A stretch of DNA of 64,000 bases from Butyrivibrio sp. (GTDB lineage Bacteria > Bacillota > Clostridia > Lachnospirales > Lachnospiraceae). The DNA lies in the NCBI RefSeq assembly GCF_017433805.1, contig NZ_JAFRGN010000027.1, positions 32,957 to 96,956 on the forward strand, written 5' to 3'. How positions within the stretch are numbered: the first letter of the stretch is position 1; every line of letters starts with the position of its first letter. Both the position numbers and the translations under genes were made by a program. The notes under the pieces were generated by a model that was not told the DNA's origin, made no database searches, and saw only the letters and a program-made list of their open reading frames with translations. Below, piece after piece: positions 43,863 to 51,896 of this stretch.

Positions 43863-45179
43863 ATGGCTAGAGGTACGTTTACGGGCGGAATCCATCCATA
43901 TGAAGGCAAGGAATTGTCCAAGGATAAGCCCATCAAATCAGTGCTACCAAAAGGGGATCTGGTATATCCTCTGTCTCAGCACATCGGTGCGCCAGCTAAG
44001 CCAACAGTGGCTGTTGGTGATCACGTTCTTACCGGTCAAAAGATTGCAGAAGCAGGCGGATTTGTTTCTGCTAATATCTTTGCAACAGTTTCCGGAACAG
44101 TTAAAGCAATTGAAAAACGTCGTCTTACTACAGGTGCTATGTGCGACAGTATCATCGTTGAAAACGATGGTAAGTATGAAGAGGTGGAGTTTAAGCCTGC
44201 CAAGCCGTATGAAGAGATGACTCCAGAGGATAAGATCGCAGCAGTGCGTGAGGCTGGAGTTGTTGGTATGGGTGGTGCAGGATTCCCTACCGCAGTTAAG
44301 TTTGCGCCAAAGGAACCTGACAAGATTGATTATGTCATCGCCAACTGTTCAGAGTGTGAGCCATATCTGACTTCTGACTATAGACGAATGATAGAAGAGC
44401 CTGAGCTCCTCCTTGAAGGACTTAAGGTTGCTGTCAGCATATTCCCTAATGCAAGAGGCATTCTTGCAATTGAGGATAACAAGCCTGACTGTATTGCCAA
44501 GTTCAGGGAGCTTACAAGGAACGAGGATAAGATCAGCGTTAAGGCTGTTAAGACCAAGTATCCTGAGGGCGCTGAGAGAATGCTCATCTACGCCTGCACT
44601 GGCAGAGAGATCAATTCTTCAATGCTTCCTGCTGATGCTGGTTGTATCGTTGATAACGTTGATACTCTTTGCGCTGTTTGCAGAGCTGTCAAAGAGGGAC
44701 GTCCTCTCATGGAGAGAATCGTTACCATTACAGGCGACTGCATAGCAGATCCAAGGAACTATAAGGTCAGAATTGGTACTAACTATAAAGAGCTTATAGA
44801 TGAAGCAGGTGGTTTTGTAACAGAGCCAGCCAAGATCATTTCTGGTGGTCCTATGATGGGCTTTGCTATCTTTGATCTTGATGTGCCTACAACCAAGACT
44901 GCATCAGCTATTACAGCATTTTCACAGGACGCAGTTTCAGAAATGGAGCCAAGTGCCTGCATTAACTGTGCACGCTGCGTCGAGGTTTGTCCGGAGCGAC
45001 TCGTTCCCAAGAACCTTGCAGATGCTGTTGAACACAATGACGAGCAGACTTTCCTTAATATGTACGGAATGGAATGTTGTGAGTGTGGATGCTGTAGCTA
45101 TATCTGTCCAGCCAGACGTCAGCTTACTCAGCTGATCAAAGGTATGAGAAAGATTCAGCTCGGCAAGAGGAAAAAGTGA
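43863..45179 (+). CDS. rnfC: Electron transport complex subunit RnfC
   Basis: A 438-residue peripheral subunit that accepts electrons at the NADH end of the Rnf complex. N-terminal barrel domain with GGIHPYEGKELS, an NADH/FMN-binding segment GVVGMGGAGFPTAVK near residue 135, and two [4Fe-4S] motifs near the C terminus, CINCARCVEVCP and CCECGCCSYICP. First gene of rnfCDGEAB. Rnf couples reduced ferredoxin to NAD+ with Na+ or H+ export, a main energy site in anaerobes. Confidence 0.96.
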   Translation: MARGTFTGGIHPYEGKELSKDKPIKSVLPKGDLVYPLSQHIGAPAKPTVAVGDHVLTGQKIAEAGGFVSANIFATVSGTVKAIEKRRLTTGAMCDSIIVENDGKYEEVEFKPAKPYEEMTPEDKIAAVREAGVVGMGGAGFPTAVKFAPKEPDKIDYVIANCSECEPYLTSDYRRMIEEPELLLEGLKVAVSIFPNARGILAIEDNKPDCIAKFRELTRNEDKISVKAVKTKYPEGAERMLIYACTGREINSSMLPADAGCIVDNVDTLCAVCRAVKEGRPLMERIVTITGDCIADPRNYKVRIGTNYKELIDEAGGFVTEPAKIISGGPMMGFAIFDLDVPTTKTASAITAFSQDAVSEMEPSACINCARCVEVCPERLVPKNLADAVEHNDEQTFLNMYGMECCECGCCSYICPARRQLTQLIKGMRKIQLGKRKK

Positions 45180-45197
45180 GGGGAGGATTAAGATAAG

Positions 45198-46148
45198 ATG
45201 AGCGATCTTAGAAGAGTGTCGTCCAATCCACATGTCAGATCCAAGACCACAACATCTAATATCATGATGTGGGTAGTAATAGCACTTCTGCCTGCTGCAG
45301 GTTTTGGTATCTACAATTTTGGAATAGATGCACTAATTATTCTTTTATTATCAGTGGCTTCCTGCGTACTCTCCGAGTTTATTTATGAGAAGGCGCTTAA
45401 AAAGCCGGTAACTATCGGAGATTTCTCCGCGGTTGTAACAGGTCTTTTACTTGGAATGAACCTGCCATCTACAGTGCCGTGGTGGATCCCGGTTCTGGGT
45501 GGTATCTTCGCAATCATAATGGTTAAGCAGCTCTTTGGCGGACTGGGACAGAACTTCATGAACCCAGCTCTCGGCGGAAGATGCTTTTTGGTAATTTCAT
45601 TCCCGGCCCTTATGACAAACTTTGTGACAGATACTTACACAGGTGCAACACCTCTTGCTAATCTCAAGAACGGTGTTGAGGTTAACGTAATGGATATGCT
45701 CATTGGTAGAACTGCTGGTACTATCGGTGAGACATCAATGCTCTGCATCGCAATCGGAGCAATTATCCTTTTTGCAGTTGGAATAATTGATTATGTGATC
45801 CCATTCACCTACATTATTTCTTTTGCATTGTTTGTAGCTCTTTTCGGCGGATACGGATTTAACTGGTCATATATTTCTGCACACATCGCAGGTGGCGGAC
45901 TTATGCTTGGTGCCTTCTTTATGGCAACTGACTATGTTACATGCCCTATCACTCCTAAGGGAAGATTAATTTACGGTCTTATCCTTGGCATTTTGACAGG
46001 AATATTCAGAGTCTTCGGTGCTAACGCAGAGGGTGTTTCTTTTGCCATCGTAATTACAAACCTTCTGGTGCCACTTATTGAGAAGTTCACTATTCCTAGA
46101 GCCTTTGGAATTAAGAAATCTGTTAAGAAGGAGGCGAAGAAAGCATGA
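45198..46148 (+). CDS. rnfD: Electron transport complex subunit RnfD
   Basis: A 316-residue membrane subunit with about nine or ten helices. The covalent flavin attachment motif is visible as YTGAT near residue 150, where FMN is linked through the threonine. NPALGGRCFL and DYVTCPITPKGRLIYG are family-typical. It carries electrons through the membrane with RnfG and RnfE/A. GGGGAGG precedes the start by 11 bases; it overlaps rnfG by 4 bp. Confidence 0.96.
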   Translation: MSDLRRVSSNPHVRSKTTTSNIMMWVVIALLPAAGFGIYNFGIDALIILLLSVASCVLSEFIYEKALKKPVTIGDFSAVVTGLLLGMNLPSTVPWWIPVLGGIFAIIMVKQLFGGLGQNFMNPALGGRCFLVISFPALMTNFVTDTYTGATPLANLKNGVEVNVMDMLIGRTAGTIGETSMLCIAIGAIILFAVGIIDYVIPFTYIISFALFVALFGGYGFNWSYISAHIAGGGLMLGAFFMATDYVTCPITPKGRLIYGLILGILTGIFRVFGANAEGVSFAIVITNLLVPLIEKFTIPRAFGIKKSVKKEAKKA

Positions 46149-46753
46149 ACGATACATTAAGCATGATCAAAAACGCCCTAATTCTTTTCACAATTACTCT
46201 TGTGGCAGGTGTTCTTCTGGGACTGGTTTACCAGGTTACCAAGGAACCAATCGCTTATCAGGATAAGCTGGCACAAGACAAGGCTAATCAGTCAGTTTTC
46301 GCTACTGCTCAGACCTTTGAGGATGCGGAGCTCGACGCTGCAGTAGCAGAGGCAGTTTCTGCTGCTCATCCTGGAGTTACTATTGAGAGTGTAAAAAGAG
46401 CTGTTGACGGAAGCGGCAATGCTGCTGGCTACGTTATCCAGGTTAAGTCCAAGGGATACGGAGACTTCATTGAGTATACAGTTGGTATCACAAATGAAGG
46501 CGTTATAAATGGCATCTCAATCATCTCAATTGCTGAGACTCCTGGTCTTGGTATGAATGCAGACAAGGTTATCAGACCTCAGTTTGAGAATAAGAATGCT
46601 ACTACCTTTACTGTAGTTAAGAACGGACAGCTTACTGATGCAAATGTTCAGATAGAAGCTATTTCCGGAGCTACAATTACTTCAAGAGCAGTTACAGAAG
46701 GCGTTAACGGCGCTGTTACATATTTTGAAAAAGCATTGAAAGGAGGAAACTGA
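46145..46753 (+). CDS. rnfG: Electron transport complex subunit RnfG
   Basis: A 202-residue protein with one N-terminal membrane helix (about 10-30) and an extracytoplasmic FMN-binding domain. The covalent FMN site is the threonine in ISGATITS near residue 178, with preceding PGLGMNADK. Start overlaps rnfD (ATGA) after AAGGAGG. Flavinylation would need an ApbE-type transferase, which is not in the window. Confidence 0.95.
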   Translation: MNDTLSMIKNALILFTITLVAGVLLGLVYQVTKEPIAYQDKLAQDKANQSVFATAQTFEDAELDAAVAEAVSAAHPGVTIESVKRAVDGSGNAAGYVIQVKSKGYGDFIEYTVGITNEGVINGISIISIAETPGLGMNADKVIRPQFENKNATTFTVVKNGQLTDANVQIEAISGATITSRAVTEGVNGAVTYFEKALKGGN

Positions 46754-46754
46754 T

Positions 46755-47525
46755 ATGAGCACTCAGGCAAAAAAAGGCGCTTTGGGCTTTAAACAGGATA
46801 CTCCTGCAGAACGATTTTTTAACGGACTTGTAGTTGAGAACCCAACGCTGGTTCTGATGATCGGTATGTGTCCTACACTTGCGGTTACATCTTCAGCCAT
46901 TAACGGCCTTGGAATGGGACTTGCAACCACATTCGTTCTGGCACTTAGTAATGCAGTTATTTCTGCACTTCGTAAGGTGATTCCTTCAACGGTCAGAATT
47001 CCATCCTTCATCGTTGTAATCGCTTCTTTCGTTACACTGGTTGAACTTCTGATGAAGGCGTATGTGCCAACACTTAATAAGGCGCTTGGCGTATACATTC
47101 CTCTTATCGTTGTTAACTGTATCATCTTTGGTAGAGCAGAAGCTTATGCTAGTAAGCATGGCATCGTTCCTTCATTCTTTGATGGAATTGGTATGGGTAT
47201 CGGATTTACCTGCGCTATTACTGTTATTGGTCTTATCCGTGAGTTTATCGGTGCTGGAACAGCATTTGATGTTCAGATCCTTGGAGAAGGAACTGTTGTA
47301 CCTGGCCCTGTAGGAGCATTCCTTTCAGGTTATCAGCCAGTAAGTATCTTCATCCAGCAGGCTGGTGCGTTCTTTGTTCTGGCATTCCTCATTGCCATCA
47401 TGAACAAGATCAAGTCCAACATGGCCAAGAAGGGCAAGGACGTTTCCAAGTTCGGCAACGGATGCTGCTCATCTGCTGAAGAAGCAGCTGCTGATAAGAT
47501 TATTGCAGGAAAGGAGGCTGAATAA
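46755..47525 (+). CDS. rnfE: Electron transport complex subunit RnfE
   Basis: A 256-residue membrane subunit with six helices, homologous to RnfA and NqrD. NPTLVLMIGMCPTLAVTSS near residue 30 contains the conserved cysteine that holds the intramembrane iron site; a second is in IVVNCIIFGRAEAYA. The C-terminal tail is polar and Cys-containing (NGCCSS), longer than usual. It starts one base after the rnfG stop with AAAGGAGG upstream. Confidence 0.94.
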   Translation: MSTQAKKGALGFKQDTPAERFFNGLVVENPTLVLMIGMCPTLAVTSSAINGLGMGLATTFVLALSNAVISALRKVIPSTVRIPSFIVVIASFVTLVELLMKAYVPTLNKALGVYIPLIVVNCIIFGRAEAYASKHGIVPSFFDGIGMGIGFTCAITVIGLIREFIGAGTAFDVQILGEGTVVPGPVGAFLSGYQPVSIFIQQAGAFFVLAFLIAIMNKIKSNMAKKGKDVSKFGNGCCSSAEEAAADKIIAGKEAE

Positions 47526-47527
47526 TT

Positions 47528-48112
47528 ATGGAAACAATCTTAAGTTTAGTAGGCCTTATGATATCAGCTTCACTTGTTAATAACGTAGTACTGAGCCAGT
47601 TCCTTGGCCTTTGTCCATTCCTTGGTGTATCCAAGAAAACAGACACAGCTCTTGGAATGGGAGGCGCCTGTATCTTCGTTATCACACTTGCATCACTTGT
47701 ATGTAGCATCATTTACAAGTTCATTTTGAATCCGCTTGATCTGTCTTACCTTAAGACAATTGTATTCATCCTTGTAATTGCCATGCTGGTTCAGTTTGTT
47801 GAGATGATTCTCAAGAAATACATCGTATCCCTTTATCAGGCACTTGGTGTATATCTTCCTCTTATCACAACTAACTGCGCAGTTCTTGGTGTAGCACTTA
47901 ACAACGTTACAGATGGATATACAATTCTTCAGAGCGTAGTTTGCGGATTTGCTACTGCAGTTGGATTTACTATCGCAATTGTTATCCTGGCTGGTCTTAG
48001 AGAGAAGATGGAGTACAACGATATTCCTGCACCATTTAAGGGAATGCCTCTGGTACTTCTTACATCAGGTCTCATGGCTATAGCTTTTACCGGATTTTCA
48101 GCTTTAAAGTAA
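47528..48112 (+). CDS. rnfA: Electron transport complex subunit RnfA
   Basis: A 194-residue six-helix membrane subunit paired with RnfE. It has NNVVLSQFLGLCPFLGVS near residue 20 and LPLITTNCAVLGVALNN near 115, whose cysteines flank the intramembrane iron site. It starts two bases after rnfE, with AAAGGAGG inside the end of rnfE. Confidence 0.95.
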   Translation: METILSLVGLMISASLVNNVVLSQFLGLCPFLGVSKKTDTALGMGGACIFVITLASLVCSIIYKFILNPLDLSYLKTIVFILVIAMLVQFVEMILKKYIVSLYQALGVYLPLITTNCAVLGVALNNVTDGYTILQSVVCGFATAVGFTIAIVILAGLREKMEYNDIPAPFKGMPLVLLTSGLMAIAFTGFSALK

Positions 48113-48137
48113 ATACTGATTACAAGGAGATAAGACA

Positions 48138-48944
48138 ATGAGTAGTGGAATATTTACTGGAATACTTATTGCAACTTGTGTTGTTGCTGGTGTCGGAATT
48201 GTAATTGGTATAATCCTTGGCATAGCAGACATGAAGTTGCATGTAGATGTAGATGAAAAGGAAGCAGCTATCTTAGAAGTTCTTCCTGGTAATAACTGCG
48301 GTGGTTGTGGATATCCTGGATGTTCAGGCTGTGCAGCAGCCATTGCAAAGGGTGAAGCAGCAGTTAATCAGTGCCCTGTTGGTGGCGCTCCGGTTGCGGC
48401 TGCAATATCTGAGATCATGGGCGTTGAGGCTGGTGATTCCAGGAGAATGGTAGCTTATGTACACTGCGGTGGTGACTGTGAACAGGCACAGCAGCAGTAC
48501 GAGTACAGCGGAGTTGCAGATTGTAGACTTCAGATGCAGGCTCCAGGCGGCGGATCCAAGACCTGTGCATTTGGATGCCTCGGCGGCGGAAGTTGCGTAT
48601 CAGTTTGTCAGTTCGATGCTATCCACGTTGTAAATGGCATCGCTGTTGTAGACAAGGAAGAGTGTAAAGCCTGTGGCAAGTGTATCGATATTTGTCCTCG
48701 CCACCTGATCGACCTTATTCCTTACGACGCTAAACAGTCAGTTGCCTGTAAGTCTCAGGATAGGGGTAAGCTTGTTAACGGCTACTGTAAGGTTGGTTGT
48801 ATCGCATGTCACATCTGCGAGAAGAATTGTCCAGCCGGCGCTATCACTGTAGAGAACAATGTGGCACACATTGATCAGGATAAGTGCACACACTGCGGTA
48901 CCTGCGTAGAGAAGTGCCCTAAGAAAGCTATTAAAGCTGTTTGA
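48138..48944 (+). CDS. rnfB: Electron transport complex subunit RnfB (ferredoxin-type)
   Basis: A 268-residue membrane-anchored iron-sulfur subunit that receives electrons from ferredoxin. N-terminal helix (about 5-27); first cluster motif NNCGGCGYPGCSGCAAA; then further Cys motifs CAFGCLGGGSCVSVC, CKACGKCIDICP, CIACHICEKNCP and CTHCGTCVEKCP for several [4Fe-4S] clusters. Last gene of the rnf operon; a bidirectional terminator follows 20 bp after its stop. Confidence 0.96.
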   Translation: MSSGIFTGILIATCVVAGVGIVIGIILGIADMKLHVDVDEKEAAILEVLPGNNCGGCGYPGCSGCAAAIAKGEAAVNQCPVGGAPVAAAISEIMGVEAGDSRRMVAYVHCGGDCEQAQQQYEYSGVADCRLQMQAPGGGSKTCAFGCLGGGSCVSVCQFDAIHVVNGIAVVDKEECKACGKCIDICPRHLIDLIPYDAKQSVACKSQDRGKLVNGYCKVGCIACHICEKNCPAGAITVENNVAHIDQDKCTHCGTCVEKCPKKAIKAV

Positions 48945-48964
48945 ATCAAATTCATTTAAATACA

Positions 48965-48997
48965 AAATCCCACCATCTTATGATGGTGGGATTTTTC
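48965..48997. terminator. Bidirectional terminator after rnfB, overlapping the end of the XRE gene
   Basis: AAATCCCACCATC / GATGGTGGGATTT with flanking A and T tracts. The stop codon of the opposite-strand XRE gene lies in its loop. Confidence 0.9.
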
Positions 48998-49796
48998 TTA
49001 TTTTAGCATCGACCCAGATAAGCCCCAGGCCGGTGATCAGGAGAAGTACTACTGATAGTGCATCCCAGATATCAAATATAGGTGCGCCAAGCATTCTGGA
49101 TAGGATTATGTTGATGATAATACTTATTGCAACTGCAGTTAAAACAGTGATTCCACATGCAAGAAACTTGCGATTCTGGAATCGTGTGAAAAGATAATAC
49201 ACAATCCATAGATAAGCGATTGCGATAATCGCCATAATAGCGCCAATACTAAATAAAGCTTTTGTGTGTATAAGAACACTAAGTACATACAAAAATGGAA
49301 GTGTGAATATGCTAGTAGATATTAGTGATACTTTAACACCTCTTTGGCCTAGATATATCATCGGAATAGAGATAAGCCATGCATAAATGATTGCTGCAAA
49401 GGTAATCAGTGACCAGGTAAAGCTTCCTGATATAGAAAAATCGCAGATACCACATATTACAATGCTTGTGAGTATTACCACAGTGTAAATTATTGACATT
49501 ACTGTGTTTAGTTTAAAGTTCTTTTCATCCTTACGTTTTAATTCCAGTAAATTCTCGTTAGCCTTTTCTTCAAAGTTGTTCATTTCAATCCTCTCTCCGC
49601 TTAATAGTTCGTTGACCGTAATCCCTAAGATGCTGCAAAGCTCTAGCATGATAGATGAATCCGGCATACTTTTTCCTGTTTCCCATTTGGAAATTGCCCT
49701 GTCGGTTATGTTAAGCTTTTCAGCAAGCTGAGCCTGGGTTAAACCTTTCTCTTTTCTTAAACCGGCAATGAACTTTCCTGTCTTGATCTGATCCAT
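48978..49796 (-). CDS. XRE-family regulator with membrane domain
   Basis: A 272-residue protein. The N-terminal helix-turn-helix (about 8-62: GLTQAQLAEKLNITDRAIS, WETGKSMPD) is followed by a linker and about five or six membrane helices (95-265). Such regulators probably sense the membrane or a small peptide. GGAGG lies ten bases before the start. The last codons (KIRKIPPS, stop) are read from the terminator hairpin shared with rnfB. The target may be genes in the neighbouring 875-bp gap or further right. Confidence 0.87.
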   Translation of the reverse strand: MDQIKTGKFIAGLRKEKGLTQAQLAEKLNITDRAISKWETGKSMPDSSIMLELCSILGITVNELLSGERIEMNNFEEKANENLLELKRKDEKNFKLNTVMSIIYTVVILTSIVICGICDFSISGSFTWSLITFAAIIYAWLISIPMIYLGQRGVKVSLISTSIFTLPFLYVLSVLIHTKALFSIGAIMAIIAIAYLWIVYYLFTRFQNRKFLACGITVLTAVAISIIINIILSRMLGAPIFDIWDALSVVLLLITGLGLIWVDAKIRKIPPS

Positions 49797-49883
49797 TTAA
49801 AATTTGCCTCCTTCATGCTATAGCTTATTTCTAAGAGCGGATTTTGAACACGAACCATTGGTTGAGTTACCCAAATGACCTCT

Positions 49884-49954
49884 GAATTATCAAACCAACT
49901 GCTGGTTGAGAGAGGAGAATGCTTGATAATTCAAGGGTTCTGGCTTGCGAGCCA
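49884..49954. other. Nested inverted repeats in the 875-bp gap (possible structured RNA or operator)
   Basis: GAATTATCAA (49884-49893) pairs perfectly with TTGATAATTC (49923-49932). Inside it lies AACCA-ACTGC-TGGTT. A second hairpin TGGCT-TGCG-AGCCA follows at 49941-49954. No coding potential is seen here. The surrounding 49955-50340 is AT-rich with no supported gene; an ORF at 50044-50229 lacks a ribosome binding site. Confidence 0.45.
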
Positions 49955-50361
49955 CAATAATGATTATATCTAATCTGATGAGCATTGACCACAGCATACA
50001 ACATGGATTTTGAATAATATGTAAGACAAGTGGTATTTGTTTTATGGGCTTAGATTTGGGAATAATATTCGGGATTCGATATTGCGATTTCAAAAAGACA
50101 TATATGAGAATATTTTTACGTCTATATCTTGTGTTTTTATCCTGCGGGGGTAGCCTTATTTTTTTCCTACCGCTGAAAATGAAAAAAGCTGATCCGAGCA
50201 GTAAGAAAATGCTTTTGAAACTTGATTGAAGTCAAGAAAATTCCTTCATAAAAGCTGGTTTTACGGCTGGAATAAAGATAATCCCATATCAGACGTAGGC
50301 ACGTTTAGATTTTGGGTCACTTTTTTTCTCCTGACTACTATAAAAATTGAAAAATAAGGAA

Positions 50362-50503
50362 TTCAGCCGTAAGGAAAAAAATAGGCTACGGCTGAAAGGA
50401 GGATTTGTTGATATTAGCAGTAAGAGGTATATGTCACACCGACAAAATGCAAACTGTATGGCGTTGTGGCCTCTTATGTGGCAAAATACATGTAAGACAT
50501 TAG
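50362..50503 (+). other. Hairpin followed by strong ribosome binding site and 31-codon frame
   Basis: TTCAGCCGTA (50362-50371) pairs with TACGGCTGAA (50387-50396). AAGGAGG starts at the hairpin's last base and stands five bases before TTG 50408, which opens a 31-codon frame to TAG 50503. The peptide would contain GICHTDKMQ and three cysteines. The ribosome binding site is the only strong evidence; no homologue is recognised. Confidence 0.3.
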
Positions 50504-50540
50504 CGTATATGGCAACTACATAGAAGATAGCGCATATACT

Positions 50541-50605
50541 AAGCAGAAATACTATGAAGAAATACTAAGCAGAAATACTATGAAGAAATACTGAGCAGAA
50601 ATACT
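50541..50605. repeat. Five tandem 13-bp direct repeats
   Basis: The unit is A-x-G-x-AGAAATACT, arranged as alternating AAGCAGAAATACT and ATGAAGAAATACT (two identical 26-bp pairs) plus a fifth copy GAGCAGAAATACT. The array ends about 16 bp before a -10 element, so it covers the -35 region of the next promoter. Confidence 0.85.
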
Positions 50606-50618
50606 AAGTAGGCTATTA

Positions 50619-50627
50619 TGCTATAAT
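50619..50627 (+). promoter_or_regulatory. Extended -10 promoter for the NusG-II gene
   Basis: TGCTATAAT is an extended -10 (TG-n-TATAAT). No consensus -35 is present; the expected place is inside the last 13-bp repeat, which fits an activator-dependent promoter. Confidence 0.55.
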
Positions 50628-50671
50628 AAAATGGGTATGAAAAAGAGAATACATGGGGATTCTACTAGTCT

Positions 50672-51064
50672 ATGAACAAATTCCTTGGGAAAAATGACAT
50701 AAAATTGATATTGATACTGCTTCTGAGCACCCTGATCGTGGTTGGAGCTTTGTTTGCAAGAAAGCTTACTGAAGAGCAGGACGGCAAACGGGTTGTAGTT
50801 AGCGTAGATGGTGTAGAAGTGGCCAGCTTTCCGCTTGATGAGGACAGGACGTACGAGATATCTGGATATGATGAGGGTCACAATACACTCATTATTCGGG
50901 ATGGGGAAGCCTATATGTCAGATGCATCATGCCCGGATCACCTGTGCATGGGGATGGGGAAGATCAGTCATGCTGGGCAATCCATTATCTGCCTGCCTAA
51001 CAGGGTGATCGTCGAGATCAGAGACAATGGGAAAACAAAGACAGAATACGACACCGTTTCGTAA
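50672..51064 (+). CDS. NusG domain II (PF07009-like) exported protein
   Basis: A 130-residue protein with an N-terminal membrane helix (about 10-30) and an exported domain. The family motif CPDHLCMGMGKISHAGQ-SIICLPNRV carries three cysteines (CPDHLC and ICLPN) that could bind metal or form disulfides. In many Firmicutes this protein is encoded beside the Gx transporter that follows here, and near flavin-based or Rnf-type redox genes. Its function is not settled. The gene lies just right of the rnf operon and XRE gene. Confidence 0.85.
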   Translation: MNKFLGKNDIKLILILLLSTLIVVGALFARKLTEEQDGKRVVVSVDGVEVASFPLDEDRTYEISGYDEGHNTLIIRDGEAYMSDASCPDHLCMGMGKISHAGQSIICLPNRVIVEIRDNGKTKTEYDTVS

Positions 51065-51144
51065 GAAGTGACTGATATAGATAGACTACGGGATATATAG
51101 ATTACCATAATTAATACTGATATAAATGTATGGCGGAGGGGACT

Positions 51145-51648
51145 ATGAACACTAAGAAAATTTCATTATATGGAGTTCTTATAGCCCTTGCTCTTATTCT
51201 TAGCTACGTGGAATCACAGATTCCTGCGTTTGTTGCTATCCCTGGAATGAAGCTTGGCCTTACTAACATTGTAGTTCTGGTAACTCTTTATATTCTTGAT
51301 GCGAAAAGTGCTATGGGTATCAATATACTCAGAATAATAGTAGTTTCAATGCTCTTTGGAACTGCTATGAGCTTTGCGTTCTCCATTACTGGTGGTATGC
51401 TCAGTACCATTGTCATGATAATTCTCAAAAAGACAAACAGATTCAAGATAGTCGGCGTCAGCGCAGCAGGTGGCATAACACACAATATTGGCCAGATAAT
51501 TGCTGCCATGATTTTCATGAACACAAAAGCGATAGCATGGTATCTTCCTATTCTGTGGTTTTCTGGTATTTTCAGCGGAGTAATTGTCGGCATAATCGGT
51601 GGTATGATCTGTGCCAGGCTAGATAAAATCAATCATGTAGATTTTTGA
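51145..51648 (+). CDS. Gx transporter family protein (heptaprenyl diphosphate synthase component I-like)
   Basis: A 167-residue polytopic membrane protein with about five helices and small-residue motifs (IPGMKLGLTNIVVL, FSITGGMLSTIVM, GGITHNIGQI). It belongs to PF07456-type proteins, once annotated as a subunit of heptaprenyl diphosphate synthase but resembling ECF S components in topology. ATG 51145 follows GGAGGGG; ATG 51130 upstream is less well placed. It is cotranscribed with the NusG-II gene 80 bp upstream, and may act in quinone or redox-cofactor handling. Confidence 0.82.
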   Translation: MNTKKISLYGVLIALALILSYVESQIPAFVAIPGMKLGLTNIVVLVTLYILDAKSAMGINILRIIVVSMLFGTAMSFAFSITGGMLSTIVMIILKKTNRFKIVGVSAAGGITHNIGQIIAAMIFMNTKAIAWYLPILWFSGIFSGVIVGIIGGMICARLDKINHVDF

Positions 51649-51713
51649 CCTATTACAAATCAGAATATATCTGTACTAAAGATCGTTTCACAAATTATTC
51701 ACAAAAAAATATC

Positions 51714-51896
51714 TTGTCTTTTAATATGTTTTCTGTATAATGAATTTTCGTCGACATTCAGTCGGCAAAGGATCGCGGAAAATCTTCCGTAGATCATTCC
51801 ACTAACAAATATTTAGTAAGCGCCCTAAGGCTACTACTGGGATCTCATTTCGTCTCTTTTTGTGCCTTTTTGTGCGTAAAAGAAAAGGAGAAGGAA
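51714..51896 (+). promoter_or_regulatory. Promoter and structured 150-nt leader of the surface-protein gene
   Basis: TTGTCT (51714-51719), 16 bases, TATAAT (51736-51741) predict a start near 51748. The leader then folds into CGAC-ATTCA-GTCG (51752-51764), GATC plus CGGAA/TTCCG (51771-51795), ACTAA/TTAGT (51801-51817), and GCC-CTAA-GGC with outer AGTA/TACT (51816-51837). The last two share bases and exclude each other, as in a switch. No known riboswitch consensus fits. The ribosome binding site AAAAGGAG follows after a T-rich stretch. Confidence 0.5.

Noticed and set aside
43596-43936. Short minus-strand frames in the gap between the nuclease gene and rnfC
   Set aside because: No ribosome binding site and no recognisable features; the gap is AT-rich and better read as a promoter region for rnfC.
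50044-50229. 61-residue frame with one hydrophobic segment
   Set aside because: No ribosome binding site, unusual codon use and no family; kept only as a possibility.
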